This document shows positions 12,723 to 21,107 of a stretch of 38,939 bases of DNA, piece after piece (the stretch's first letter is position 1; every line of letters starts with the position of its first letter). The stretch is from positions 1 to 38,939 of the forward strand of contig JAUNVT010000013.1 in NCBI GenBank assembly GCA_030540655.1, given 5' to 3'. The notes beneath the pieces were generated by a model. The model saw only the letters and a program-made list of their open reading frames with translations. It did not search any database and was not told the DNA's origin. Source of the stretch: Rhodobacterales bacterium (GTDB lineage: Bacteria; Pseudomonadota; Alphaproteobacteria; Rhodobacterales; Rhodobacteraceae). The translations under genes were made by a program, and so were the position numbers.

Positions 12723-13049
12723 CTATCTGTGCGCGGCACGGTCCATATGGGCGCGCAGCTGTTCCAATTCCTGCCGTGCGTCGCGCAGGCCGTCCATCGC
12801 GGCGCGCAGTTCCGCCTCGTTCTGGACCAGCTGGTTTGAAAGTTCGGCCTCGCGCTGTTGCAGGTAGGTGATGGCCTGATCGCGCGTCTCCTCGGCTTCG
12901 TGCAGCTCCTGCGCCATGCGGTCCAGCTCGCCCACGTCCGAGGAGGATACACGGATGAACCGGTGTATCAGCCAGTTGGCGAACCAGCCCAGCGCAAAGG
13001 CGACAAACAGGATGATCGCAGTGGCGACGATGAATTCAGTCCTGTTCAT
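12723..13049 (-). CDS. Small membrane-anchored coiled-coil protein
   Basis: 108 residues. One N-terminal membrane segment (about 7-28, FIVATAIILFVAFALGWFAN) is followed by a charged, heptad-rich helix (about 35-105: ELDRMAQELHEAEETRD and AELSNQLVQNEAELRAAMD) that should form a coiled coil. It is predicted to be an inner-membrane protein with its long helix in one soluble compartment. The ATG at 13049 lies 14 nt inside the end of the OmpA-family gene, so translation is probably coupled and the two proteins may act together at the envelope. I do not recognise a characterised family. Confidence 0.75.
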   Translation of the reverse strand: MNRTEFIVATAIILFVAFALGWFANWLIHRFIRVSSSDVGELDRMAQELHEAEETRDQAITYLQQREAELSNQLVQNEAELRAAMDGLRDARQELEQLRAHMDRAAHR

Positions 13050-14955
13050 CTTCTCCGCCCTCTGCTTCCGTCTCTGATGAGCGTCCTTCCTGCGCCTCCT
13101 GATCAGAGCTTTCAAGCCCTGATCCTTCTGGCGCGGGGGCGGCATCCGGCTCCGCCACCAGTTTGAATTCAATCCGGCGATTGGCTTCGCGGCCCTCTTC
13201 GGTGTCATTTCCGGCGATAGGCTCGTTCTTGCCGTAGCCCTTCGCGGTATAGCTCGCAGTCAGCACGCGGCGCTTGCGCAGCGCGTCCAGCACCGCATTC
13301 GCACGCTTCTGGCTCAGTTCCTGGTTCATCGAGTCCCGGCCTTGACTGTCGGTGTGACCGCTGATTTCGATCGGAATCTCACCGCATTTGGACAGGACAT
13401 CCGCGATATCGTTCATGATCGACGCGCCGTTTTCATCGAAGCTGGGCGATCCCGGCTCGAAACTGATCTTGCGGGTCTTCTGGATGGCGGTGATCTGCGC
13501 GATGCATTCTTCGGGCTTTGGAATACCCGAAAGCGGGTCCAACGCGACCTCGTAGGTCACATCGATGTTGAACTCGGCGCCCTCTCCCAGCTTCTCGGCC
13601 AGAAGGCCTGCGATCTGTGCGCTGGCCTCTTTGCGGCCGGTCAGGCCGGTGATGTTCAGGGTGTCAGGCGTGACGACAACCGCACCATTGGCCAGAAAAC
13701 CCAGCGCTTCCAGCCCGGTCAGCACGCGCACCGGCCAGTCCTGAGGCAGCCCATCCACAACCCGGGCGCGGCTGGTGACGCTGCCCGACCGGAACCGCGC
13801 CTTGGCAAAGCTGTCCACCGTCTCGCGCAGGCGCTGGCTGCCAACACGGCCGCGCAGCAGCACCTTTCCCTCGGCGGAAAGCGTGGCGACAAATTCGGGT
13901 GCCGTCGGCTGTCCCGCCACATCGGGCGGGGGCAGCACGGCGTGGAGAGCAAATACATCGGGCAGATCGTTTTCGAGACCGCCCACGATATCGTCAAACC
14001 GGCCCTCCGGCGTGCCGCGTGCGGCGATCAGCGACACATCCGCATCCGCAAAGGTCACGCTGCCCCCGCCCAGATCGGCCACGGCCATGATCCCCATCGC
14101 GGCGGCGCGGCCCCATGCGGGCGTCGGCACGCCCAGACCGATAACGCAGTCGGCTGCGCCCCCCAGCCCGGCCGCGCGCGCGGCCTCCTCGATTTCGCGC
14201 TGTGCCTCTGGCGTGTCTGCCGAGCAGGCATCGAATCGCGCCACACCATCCTCGATCAGGAAGCGCAGGGTGAAGGGCGTGATCACCGGGCGGGGCGCCG
14301 ACACATCCAGCGAAATGCTCAGATTGCCCGGCACCCGGCGCCGCAGCGCCTGTTCGAGCTTTACCTTCTCCTCGGGACTACCGGCCATGGTGGTAATCGC
14401 CACACGTCCCGCCTCGACCGAAATCTTGGCCCGCGGCAATTGCTGAAGTGCGCGCACCGCATAATCAATGGCCACGTCCCACGTCCCCGCAACAGGATAA
14501 TCAGCCGATTCCAGCAGGTCGGTCACGTCGCCCTTCCCGGCCGCGCGGATAATCTGCGCCAGAAGCGCATCGCGGTCCATGTCAGCGGGTACAAGGCCAA
14601 TCAGGGATATGCCGCTGTCATTTCGCAGGATTTCTATCGAAAACCGGGGCGGCGCGATGGCGGCGCTGTCCTCCACCTGCATCTGGTCGATCACGCGGGC
14701 GGCATCCACGATCCGCCCTGCCGCTGTCAGCGCCGCGAATCGCCGCGCCTCGGTCGGTGCGGCGCCGGTCAGAAAAATCTGAAGGCCGTTGGCATCCACC
14801 TCGGCCCAGCTCATCCCTTCCTTCTCCAGCGTGGCGCGGACCGAATTACGGGCGTTATCCTCGATCGCCGTTACCGCGAACCCCGCTGCCACGAGGCATA
14901 ATATGGCTGCCATCAGAAAGGTGCCGATAATCGCGAAGAGGACGGAAAGACGCAT
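13036..14955 (-). CDS. OmpA-family / BON-like envelope protein
   Basis: 639 residues. An N-terminal membrane anchor or signal (about 4-30) is followed by several repeated alpha/beta modules resembling BON domains (for example near VDANGLQIFLTGAAPT and VVVTPDTLNITGLTG). The C-terminus is an OmpA-type peptidoglycan-binding domain: FDENGASIMNDIADVL, then ISGHTDSQGRDSMNQELSQK, then NEPIAGNDTEEGREANRRIEF. The tail after about residue 605 is acidic, low-complexity and Glu-rich. It is predicted to span or sit in the periplasm and tether to peptidoglycan, like ArfA-type proteins. It lies 62 nt downstream of ubiA and overlaps the next small gene. No clear Shine-Dalgarno motif precedes the ATG. Confidence 0.85.
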   Translation of the reverse strand: MRLSVLFAIIGTFLMAAILCLVAAGFAVTAIEDNARNSVRATLEKEGMSWAEVDANGLQIFLTGAAPTEARRFAALTAAGRIVDAARVIDQMQVEDSAAIAPPRFSIEILRNDSGISLIGLVPADMDRDALLAQIIRAAGKGDVTDLLESADYPVAGTWDVAIDYAVRALQQLPRAKISVEAGRVAITTMAGSPEEKVKLEQALRRRVPGNLSISLDVSAPRPVITPFTLRFLIEDGVARFDACSADTPEAQREIEEAARAAGLGGAADCVIGLGVPTPAWGRAAAMGIMAVADLGGGSVTFADADVSLIAARGTPEGRFDDIVGGLENDLPDVFALHAVLPPPDVAGQPTAPEFVATLSAEGKVLLRGRVGSQRLRETVDSFAKARFRSGSVTSRARVVDGLPQDWPVRVLTGLEALGFLANGAVVVTPDTLNITGLTGRKEASAQIAGLLAEKLGEGAEFNIDVTYEVALDPLSGIPKPEECIAQITAIQKTRKISFEPGSPSFDENGASIMNDIADVLSKCGEIPIEISGHTDSQGRDSMNQELSQKRANAVLDALRKRRVLTASYTAKGYGKNEPIAGNDTEEGREANRRIEFKLVAEPDAAPAPEGSGLESSDQEAQEGRSSETEAEGGEDEQD

Positions 14956-15017
14956 GAAGGGGCCGCGCGTTGAGAAAACGATCCGGCATGTTTATGCCCC
15001 CGGCCCGCTGAATTCAA

Positions 15018-15971
15018 TCACACCAGCAGCGCGATGGCGAAAAACGGCAAGGGCAGCAGGCCGGCATTGCGGTTCGACCGAAACAGCCCCAGCAGCGCGC
15101 TATTGTCGCGAATGTCGAGCCGTTTCAGTTGCCACAGCAGATGCAGGCCCATCGCAAGAGGTCCCAGCAGCGCGACCCACAGCGCCCCGCCCCGCGCCGC
15201 GAGAACCACCGCCAGCGCCATCAGCAGAACCGTTCCCACCAGAAACCGGCGCAGCCAGACCGGCGAGCGGTCTCCGAAGAGGCGCGCGGTGGATTTTACC
15301 CCGATCAGCGCGTCATCCTCGGCATCCTGATGGGCATAGATCGTATCATAGAACAGCGTCCACGCGATCCCGGCCAGATAGAGCAGGACAGCAGGCGCTT
15401 CCAGCCGTCCGGTATGGGCCGTCCACGCCAGCAGCGCGCCCCAGTTGAACGCGATCCCCAGAAATATCTGCGGCCACCAGGTGAACCGCTTGGCAAAGGG
15501 ATAGACCGCCACCGGCGCCAGAGCGAGGATGCCAAGCCCGATCGCTGCGGCCGGAAAGGTCAGCAGGATCACCAGCGCCACCAGCGCCTGCGCCACCAGC
15601 CACGCGAGGGCCCCGCGCACGCTGACCTGCCCCGAGGGGATGGGCCGCGACGCCGTGCGCGCCACGCTGCCGTCAATATGACGGTCGGTAATGTCGTTCC
15701 ATGTGCAGCCCGCGCCGCGCATCAAAAACGCCCCCAGGCCGCAGGAGAGGAATATCCACAGATCGAACCAGCCCGCGCGCCCGTCATGCAGCATTCCAAG
15801 CGTCAGCCCCCACCAGCAGGGCAGCAGCAGGAGCCACGTGCCGATCGGCCGGTCCGCGCGGGACAGCCGCAGATAGGGCCGCCATGGGGCGGGCGCATGC
15901 AGGTCCACCCAATTGCCCTGCACCGCATCCGCCACGTTGCCTGCCTCTGGTCTCTGTCCGCCGCCGCTCAT
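15018..15971 (-). CDS. ubiA: 4-hydroxybenzoate polyprenyltransferase
   Basis: 317-residue integral membrane prenyltransferase of ubiquinone biosynthesis: 4-hydroxybenzoate + polyprenyl-PP to 3-polyprenyl-4-hydroxybenzoate. The first Asp-rich motif is GCTWNDITDRHIDG (Asn92-Asp93-x-x-Asp96 and Asp100), which binds Mg-diphosphate. The second is YAHQDAEDD in the cytoplasmic loop of the C-terminal half. RLSRADRPIGTWLLLLPCWW is the usual alphaproteobacterial N-terminal helix. The start MSGGGQRPEA at 15971 abuts the first possible rsmE start (15972) on the other strand, so promoters for each gene must lie inside the other gene. Confidence 0.95.
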   Translation of the reverse strand: MSGGGQRPEAGNVADAVQGNWVDLHAPAPWRPYLRLSRADRPIGTWLLLLPCWWGLTLGMLHDGRAGWFDLWIFLSCGLGAFLMRGAGCTWNDITDRHIDGSVARTASRPIPSGQVSVRGALAWLVAQALVALVILLTFPAAAIGLGILALAPVAVYPFAKRFTWWPQIFLGIAFNWGALLAWTAHTGRLEAPAVLLYLAGIAWTLFYDTIYAHQDAEDDALIGVKSTARLFGDRSPVWLRRFLVGTVLLMALAVVLAARGGALWVALLGPLAMGLHLLWQLKRLDIRDNSALLGLFRSNRNAGLLPLPFFAIALLV

Positions 15972-15983
15972 ATGATGACCGCC

Positions 15984-16721
15984 ATGAAGAATGCTCCGGT
16001 TACCGCCAAGATCAGATTGTATGTAGAGCACCCCTTGGGGAAGGGGCAAACAGTTCCTCTGACACCGGCGCAGGCGCATTATCTCTTTGCGGTGATGCGG
16101 CAGGAGGCGGGCGCGCAGGTGCTGCTCTTCAACGGCCGGGACGGCGAATGGCGGGCCGAGGTGGCGGGTGCGGCGAAAAAATCCGGCACATTGGCCTGCC
16201 TTGCGCAAACCCGGCCGCAGCAGATGCCGCCCGACCTGTGGCTGCTGTTCGCGCCCATCAAGAAGGCGCGCACCGATTTCATAGTTGAGAAGGCGGCCGA
16301 GCTGGGCGCCGCGCGGATCTGCCCGGTGCAGACCGATTTCACCAATTCCGAACGCATTCGTCGGGATCGGCTTCAGGCACACGCGATCGAGGCGGCCGAG
16401 CAATGCGGCGGCACCTATGTGCCACCCGTGGACGATCTGCAAAAGCTGGGCAGTTTGCTGGATGGCTGGAATTCTGCCCGGCAGATCCTGTTCTGCGACG
16501 AAACGTTGGCAGACCGTCCCGCAGGCGCGTTGCCCGGCACCCCCGGCCCCTGGGCAATTCTGATCGGCCCCGAGGGCGGATTCTCAGCGCCCGAACGCGC
16601 GCGCCTTGCGGCACTGCCCTTTGCCCATGCCACCCGGCTTGGCCCCCGCATCCTGCGCGCCGATACAGCCGCGGTCGCGGCACTGACCCTCTGGCAGGCA
16701 AGGCTGGGGGATTGGCGGTGA
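15984..16721 (+). CDS. rsmE: 16S rRNA (uracil(1498)-N(3))-methyltransferase
   Basis: 245 residues. The N-terminal PUA-like part (KIRLYVEHPLGKG, HYLFAVMRQ) binds RNA. The C-terminal SPOUT domain shows the trefoil-knot motifs ILIGPEGGFSAPERA and LGPRILRADTAAVAALTLWQ. It methylates N3 of U1498 in 16S rRNA using SAM. The in-frame ATGs at 15972, 15975 and 15984 are all possible; 15984 (MKNAPVTAKIRLYVE) gives the usual family N-terminus. It is transcribed away from ubiA and overlaps the next gene by 4 nt (GTGA). Confidence 0.93.
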   Translation: MKNAPVTAKIRLYVEHPLGKGQTVPLTPAQAHYLFAVMRQEAGAQVLLFNGRDGEWRAEVAGAAKKSGTLACLAQTRPQQMPPDLWLLFAPIKKARTDFIVEKAAELGAARICPVQTDFTNSERIRRDRLQAHAIEAAEQCGGTYVPPVDDLQKLGSLLDGWNSARQILFCDETLADRPAGALPGTPGPWAILIGPEGGFSAPERARLAALPFAHATRLGPRILRADTAAVAALTLWQARLGDWR

Positions 16722-17245
16722 GCTATTTGCGGCCCGCCGCTGCAAAGACCCTTGCGCGATGGAGCGGTGTGCTGCTCAGCCTGGCCATACTGGGCCTTGG
16801 CCTCTGGATCGCGTTGCGTACTTTCGGCATCACCTTCTGGCTGGGCGTGTCGATCGCGCTGGCTGGCGCCTTGTCGCTGGTGGCCGCGCTGCAACGGGTG
16901 CGCTTTGCCGCGGGAACGGGCGGGCCGGGAATGGTGGAGATTGACGAAGGTGCCATCGGTTATTTCGGCCCGTTGAGTGGCGGCGTCGTCTCGCGGTCGG
17001 AAATGACGGCGCTGGTGCTGGACCGCACCGGCAAACCCGCGCATTGGGCGCTGAGCCAGCCGGGACAGGAGGATGTGATGATCCCGATGACCGCCAAGGG
17101 CGCCGATGCGCTCTTTGATGTGTTCGCGGCGCTGCCCGGCATGCGCACGGAACAGATGCTGGGCGAAATGCGCCGCACCGCGCCTGGCCGCGTCCTTTTG
17201 TGGCAAAAACCCGGAACGCAGGCGGCGCATCTGCGCCTGATGTGA
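16718..17245 (+). CDS. Conserved hypothetical two-helix membrane protein
   Basis: 175 residues starting at GTG 16718, which overlaps the rsmE stop by 4 nt and so suggests coupled translation. Two adjacent membrane helices (about 13-32 and 38-57) are followed by a soluble domain of about 115 residues. That domain has alternating hydrophobic strands (GPGMVEIDEGAIGYFGP; EMTALVLDRTG; DVMIPMTAKGADALFDVFAAL) and looks like a small PH-like or beta-rich module facing the cytoplasm. I do not recognise a characterised function. The gene sits between rsmE and gshA on the same strand. Confidence 0.75.
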   Translation: MSYLRPAAAKTLARWSGVLLSLAILGLGLWIALRTFGITFWLGVSIALAGALSLVAALQRVRFAAGTGGPGMVEIDEGAIGYFGPLSGGVVSRSEMTALVLDRTGKPAHWALSQPGQEDVMIPMTAKGADALFDVFAALPGMRTEQMLGEMRRTAPGRVLLWQKPGTQAAHLRLM

Positions 17246-17268
17246 CACGCAGCGCAGAGATCACGGGG

Positions 17269-17297
17269 TTGACACCCTCCTGCCCCCGCGCCACGTA
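17269..17297 (+). promoter_or_regulatory. Possible gshA promoter
   Basis: TTGACA at 17269-17274 matches a sigma-70 -35 element. CACGTA at 17292-17297, spaced 17 nt, is a poor -10. It lies in the 87-nt gap before gshA. Weak evidence beyond the -35. Confidence 0.3.
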
Positions 17298-17332
17298 GGA
17301 GAATCTGTCACGCCCTAGAAAAAGGCCAAGCC

Positions 17333-18703
17333 ATGTCCATTCCCCAATCCGGCGGCGGGCCGATCGAAGATTACAGCCAGCTTGCCGAATATCTGGAAGC
17401 GGGCAACAAGCCCAAGGCAGACTGGCGCATCGGCACCGAGCATGAAAAGTTCGGTTACTGCAAGGATACGCACGCGCCCATCCCCTATCACGGAAAACGC
17501 AGCGTTCTGGCCGTGCTGGAGGGGCTTCGCGATGCGCATGGATGGTCCCCCGTCACCGAGGATGGCAACCTGATCGGGCTGGAAAAGAACGGCGCGAATG
17601 TCTCGCTCGAGCCGGGTGGGCAGTTGGAACTGTCGGGAGCTCCGCTCGAGACGATCCACGCCACCTGCGACGAGGTGAACAGCCATCTGCGCGAGGTCAA
17701 GGACGTGGCCGACCGCGTCGGCGTCGGCTTCATCGGGCTTGGGGCCGCGCCCGAATGGCTGCACGAGGACATGCCCCTGATGCCCAAGGGCCGCTACAAG
17801 CTGATGGACAGCTACATGCAAGAGGTCGGCACGATGGGCCGGGTGATGATGCGGCGCACCTGCACGGTGCAGGTCAACCTCGATTTTGCGTCCGAGGCCG
17901 ACATGGTCAAGAAATTCCGCGTGGCACTGGCCTTGCAGCCCGTCGCAACCGCGCTCTTTGCCAACTCGCCTTTCTTCGAGGGCAAGGTGAACGGCCATAA
18001 ATCGTGGCGCGCGCGTGTCTGGCGCGATCTGGACGCCGACCGCACCGGCATGCTGCCTTTCGTGTTTGAGGACGGCATGGGATTTGAACGCTATGTCGAT
18101 TATGCCTTGGATGTGCCGATGTATTTCGTCTACCGCGACGGCAAATACATCGACGCGCTGGGCATGTCGTTCCGCGACTTCCTGCGTGGCGAATTGCCCG
18201 CCCTGCCGGGCGAGGTTGCGACGCTGTCCGATTGGGCCGACCATCTGACCACAATCTTCCCCGAGGCACGGATCAAGCAATTCATGGAAATGCGCGGGGC
18301 CGATGGCGGCCCGTGGCGGCGGCTCTGTGCGCTGCCGGCCTTCTGGACCGGGATCATGTATGATTCGGGCAGCCTCGATGCGGCCTGGGATCTGGTCAGG
18401 GGATGGAGCGCGGAGCAGCGTGAGGCGCTGCGCGTGACAGCCAGCGTCGATGCGCTGCAGGCACGGGTGGAGGGCATCGACATGCACGATCTGGCCCGCC
18501 GGGTTCTGGACATTTCCGAAGCCGGGTTGCGCGCCCGCGCACGGCCCGGCGCCGAAGGCCTGATTCCCGACGAGACCCATTTTCTGAACGCGCTGCGCGA
18601 GAGCGTCGAATCCGGCCAGACCCCGGCGGATGAGTTGCTGGCGCGTTATAATGGCGAGTGGAACGGCGACCTCGGTCGCATCTACGCCGAATACTCCTAC
18701 TGA
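17333..18703 (+). CDS. gshA: Glutamate-cysteine ligase
   Basis: 456 residues, the plant/alphaproteobacterial-type glutamate-cysteine ligase that makes gamma-glutamylcysteine from Glu, Cys and ATP, the first step of glutathione synthesis. Landmarks: WRIGTEHEKFGY near residue 31 (catalytic and Mg-binding Glu residues), ANVSLEPGGQLELSGAPL (substrate loop), MRRTCTVQVNLDF, and PFVFEDGMGFERYVDYALD. Length and start (MSIPQSGGGPIEDY) are typical. It ends 14 nt from the convergent flavin reductase gene. Glutathione also supplies the formaldehyde-detoxification route many methylotrophs use, but no physical link to the methylamine operon is implied. Confidence 0.95.
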   Translation: MSIPQSGGGPIEDYSQLAEYLEAGNKPKADWRIGTEHEKFGYCKDTHAPIPYHGKRSVLAVLEGLRDAHGWSPVTEDGNLIGLEKNGANVSLEPGGQLELSGAPLETIHATCDEVNSHLREVKDVADRVGVGFIGLGAAPEWLHEDMPLMPKGRYKLMDSYMQEVGTMGRVMMRRTCTVQVNLDFASEADMVKKFRVALALQPVATALFANSPFFEGKVNGHKSWRARVWRDLDADRTGMLPFVFEDGMGFERYVDYALDVPMYFVYRDGKYIDALGMSFRDFLRGELPALPGEVATLSDWADHLTTIFPEARIKQFMEMRGADGGPWRRLCALPAFWTGIMYDSGSLDAAWDLVRGWSAEQREALRVTASVDALQARVEGIDMHDLARRVLDISEAGLRARARPGAEGLIPDETHFLNALRESVESGQTPADELLARYNGEWNGDLGRIYAEYSY

Positions 18704-18717
18704 TCCGGCTCCGGGTT

Positions 18718-19218
18718 CTAGGTCGTCGAGAGCGTTTTCACGCTGCCTACTTTCACGTATTTTCCGCGGTGATAACCCAGCGGCGGCGCATCGCTCGTCT
18801 GTGTCTCCAGCACCTGCCCGATCAGGATCACATGATCGCCAGCCTCGACCAGCCGGTGCTGCGCACAGATCAGGGTTGCGAGCGACCCCGGCAAGAGCGG
18901 CGCGCCATGCAGCCCCTCTACCCATTCGGTCCGGTCGAACTTGTCCAGCGCGTGCGAGGCAAAAAGCGCCGATATGTGCTGCTGATCCTCGCAAAGGATA
19001 TTGATCGCGAAATGCGGCGCTGCGCGGAAAACCGGCGCGCTGTGGGCATTATTGCCGATGCAGATCGACACCAGCGGTGGGTCCAGCGACACCGAACTGA
19101 AGGAATTGGCGGTAAAGCCGCGCGGCGTTCCGCCTGCCTCCCGGGTGGTGACCACGGTCACGCCGGTTGTAAAACGGCCAAAGGCATCTCGCAAAGCGCG
19201 GAAATCGGTATCAGGCAT
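18718..19218 (-). CDS. Flavin reductase family protein (NADH:FMN oxidoreductase domain)
   Basis: 166 residues with a split-barrel flavin reductase fold: LRDAFGRFTTGVTVVTT, then GFTANSFSSVSLDPPLVSICI (flavin phosphate binding), FAINILCEDQQHISALFAS, and the C-terminal GDHVILIGQV...PLGYHRGKY. Proteins of this type (HpaC, RutF, ActVB relatives) supply reduced flavin to a monooxygenase, but no monooxygenase is adjacent. The start at 19218 (MPDTDFRALRD) is chosen because CCGGAG precedes it by 7 nt; the opening upstream lacks similarity. A strong dyad overlaps its likely -10 region. Confidence 0.88.
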   Translation of the reverse strand: MPDTDFRALRDAFGRFTTGVTVVTTREAGGTPRGFTANSFSSVSLDPPLVSICIGNNAHSAPVFRAAPHFAINILCEDQQHISALFASHALDKFDRTEWVEGLHGAPLLPGSLATLICAQHRLVEAGDHVILIGQVLETQTSDAPPLGYHRGKYVKVGSVKTLSTT

Positions 19219-19246
19219 GTAAGCTCCGGAGTAGCCGCAGGGTTGA

Positions 19247-19264
19247 CCGCGTAATATAACGCGG
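19247..19264 (-). promoter_or_regulatory. Palindromic operator overlapping the flavin reductase promoter
   Basis: CCGCGT-AATATA-ACGCGG is symmetric at 16 of 18 positions. It contains TATATT on the minus strand, a likely -10 element, 29-46 nt before the start codon. A repressor bound here would block transcription. Confidence 0.45.
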
Positions 19265-19297
19265 CCGCGCGGAATGGACACCCGCGAAACGCCTTGA

Positions 19298-19314
19298 GGC
19301 ACTTTTTAAGTGCC
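19298..19314 (-). terminator. Hairpin after the serine hydrolase gene
   Basis: GGCACTT (19298-19304) and AAGTGCC (19308-19314) form a 7-bp stem with a 3-nt loop beginning 7 nt after the stop at 19321. The U-tract is poor. Confidence 0.4.
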
Positions 19315-19320
19315 CGCCGG

Positions 19321-20982
19321 TCAGCGCCGTGCGGCAATCGTGCGCCCGTCCGATGCGATCAGGATCAGCGCCCCCGTCTCATCAATCACAAACCGGTCGA
19401 TCCTTTGCAGGAGATCGAGAACACGCTGCTCTTGCAGCATCAACGCCTCGGGGCATGCCATCATGGTTGTTCCGGCAGGTTCAATCCTCAGCGCGTCCCC
19501 GTTCACACTGTAGCTGCCGATCAGGCGATTGCAGGTTGCGCTGCCCGCCAGCGTTCCATCTGCCATGAAATCCAGTGTGGGGTTGCTGTAATCGATCACG
19601 CCCATGCCATCGACATCCTCGATCCGCCATTCGCGCCCCACGAGGGGCAGGTCGTCGTTGGCAATCAGATGATTGGCCAGCGCACGGTAAGCGGGCAGCG
19701 ATGTGGGATCACTGGCAGCATTCGCCGCAACGGGATGCGACGCAAAGCGCGCGATCACCATATCTGCGGCAGGATCAACCCAGATCGTCTGGCCATGCAC
19801 ACCGCGCGCCGCAAAGGCACCGTGATCGTCCCCCGCCACCCACCACATGGATTTGTAGCTCCAGTCCGGCAGCATCTCATATCCTGCCTTGGCAAAGAGG
19901 GCCTTGTCGCCGCCCTGCTCAATGGCGGCCACCACACCTTCTGGCAGAACCTGTTCGTGCCCCGCGCGTCCGTCCTCCAGCATCATCTGACCCAGACGGG
20001 CCATATCTCGCAGGTTTGCGTTGAACCCGCCCCCGGCAAAAGGCGTCCCAACCGAATCAACGGTATAGAACGCCTCGCGCTGCGCCCCGATGCGCGACCA
20101 GATCCGTTCGGCCAGCAAATCCGCCACCGACATGCCCGTCACGCGCGCGATCACCCATCCCAATGCGTCCGAGTTGATGGTACGATACCCAAAAGCCGTG
20201 CCGTGATCGCCGTTTTTCTCGACAGTCTTCAGGAAATCATAATACCCGTCCGGCCCGTCATAACCCTCGGGCCGGGGCAGCGTGCTGCCCGCCCTGGCGT
20301 AGGTCCAGACACCCGCATCAGGATCAGCGTAATCTTCGGAATAATCCAGCGCGGTGGTCATATCCATCACCTGCCGCACCGTCGCATCCCCGAATGCGCT
20401 CCCCGCCAGTTCCGGCACCAGATCGCCGACCAGCGCGGCCTCATCCAACCTGCCCTCAGTCACCAGCATCTGGGCCAGAAGCCCGGTCAGCGATTTGGTA
20501 ATGGACATTGCGCCATGCAACCCGTTCTGGCTCAGGCATCCCGCATAGCGTTCATACACGACGCGGCCGTGGTGCAGCACGATCACCCCGTCAGTATGAT
20601 TGGCATCAAACGCCGCGTCCCAGGTCATGGGTTGATCGCCGTTCAGCGGTGTGAAGATAACATCGGCCAGGGACGGCATCTCCGCCTCTGCCAGTTCGTG
20701 CGCAGCCGCAGGGCCGCGATCGACCCCCGTGGTTGGCATCAACTGGCGGAAATTGCAGACGGTCCAGCGCAATTTGGGAAAGGTGAAATAGTCGGGATCG
20801 GACAAACGGATCACAGCCTCCGGCGACGGGGGAAAGCCCTGCATCCACCCCAGCGCCCCGGGATCCGATGCCTGCGCCGACAGATGCGCCGGGCGGGGTG
20901 CAGGGTCAGACGGCTCTTGCGCCGATGCCTCGCTATTGCACAGCAAGGTCGCCGCCAAAGCCATACCGATCATGCGATTCAT
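19321..20982 (-). CDS. Secreted serine hydrolase (class C beta-lactamase / NylB-like) fused to a META domain
   Basis: 553 residues. An N-terminal signal peptide (MNRMIGMALAATLLCNSEASA, cleavage near residue 21) is followed by a serine beta-lactamase-like hydrolase domain (about 100-430). It has the SxxK nucleophile motif (Ser160-Ile-Thr-Lys163), a FGYRTINSDALGW segment with the Tyr/Asn motif of 6-aminohexanoate-dimer-hydrolase-like enzymes, and HGQTIWVDP near the C-terminus. Residues about 447-553 form a META (HslJ-like) domain: LVGREWRIEDVDG, FMADGTLAGSATCNRLIGSY, and TTMMACPEALMLQE. It is predicted to be periplasmic; the natural substrate (amide, ester or D-peptide) is unknown. The start at 20982 is supported by AGGAG. 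It is divergent from the MFS transporter, 125 nt away. Confidence 0.88.
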   Translation of the reverse strand: MNRMIGMALAATLLCNSEASAQEPSDPAPRPAHLSAQASDPGALGWMQGFPPSPEAVIRLSDPDYFTFPKLRWTVCNFRQLMPTTGVDRGPAAAHELAEAEMPSLADVIFTPLNGDQPMTWDAAFDANHTDGVIVLHHGRVVYERYAGCLSQNGLHGAMSITKSLTGLLAQMLVTEGRLDEAALVGDLVPELAGSAFGDATVRQVMDMTTALDYSEDYADPDAGVWTYARAGSTLPRPEGYDGPDGYYDFLKTVEKNGDHGTAFGYRTINSDALGWVIARVTGMSVADLLAERIWSRIGAQREAFYTVDSVGTPFAGGGFNANLRDMARLGQMMLEDGRAGHEQVLPEGVVAAIEQGGDKALFAKAGYEMLPDWSYKSMWWVAGDDHGAFAARGVHGQTIWVDPAADMVIARFASHPVAANAASDPTSLPAYRALANHLIANDDLPLVGREWRIEDVDGMGVIDYSNPTLDFMADGTLAGSATCNRLIGSYSVNGDALRIEPAGTTMMACPEALMLQEQRVLDLLQRIDRFVIDETGALILIASDGRTIAARR

Positions 20983-21107
20983 TCGTCTCTCCTGTATTTC
21001 ATGCCGGCCCCGCAAATCCGGTTGCATCCGGCCGGTTGATCCATGAAACGGCAGGCCATGAAGGGTCAAGGCCGTTCTGCACCTTGGCAACAGGAAAGGC
21101 GCGCCTC

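Noticed and set aside
12367-12867. 166-codon plus-strand frame in and beyond the AT-rich region
   Set aside because: No ribosome site or similarity, Cys/Arg-rich composition, and it runs into the coiled-coil gene on the other strand.
17315-18994. 559-codon minus-strand frame opposite gshA
   Set aside because: gshA on the plus strand is complete with family motifs and a normal start.
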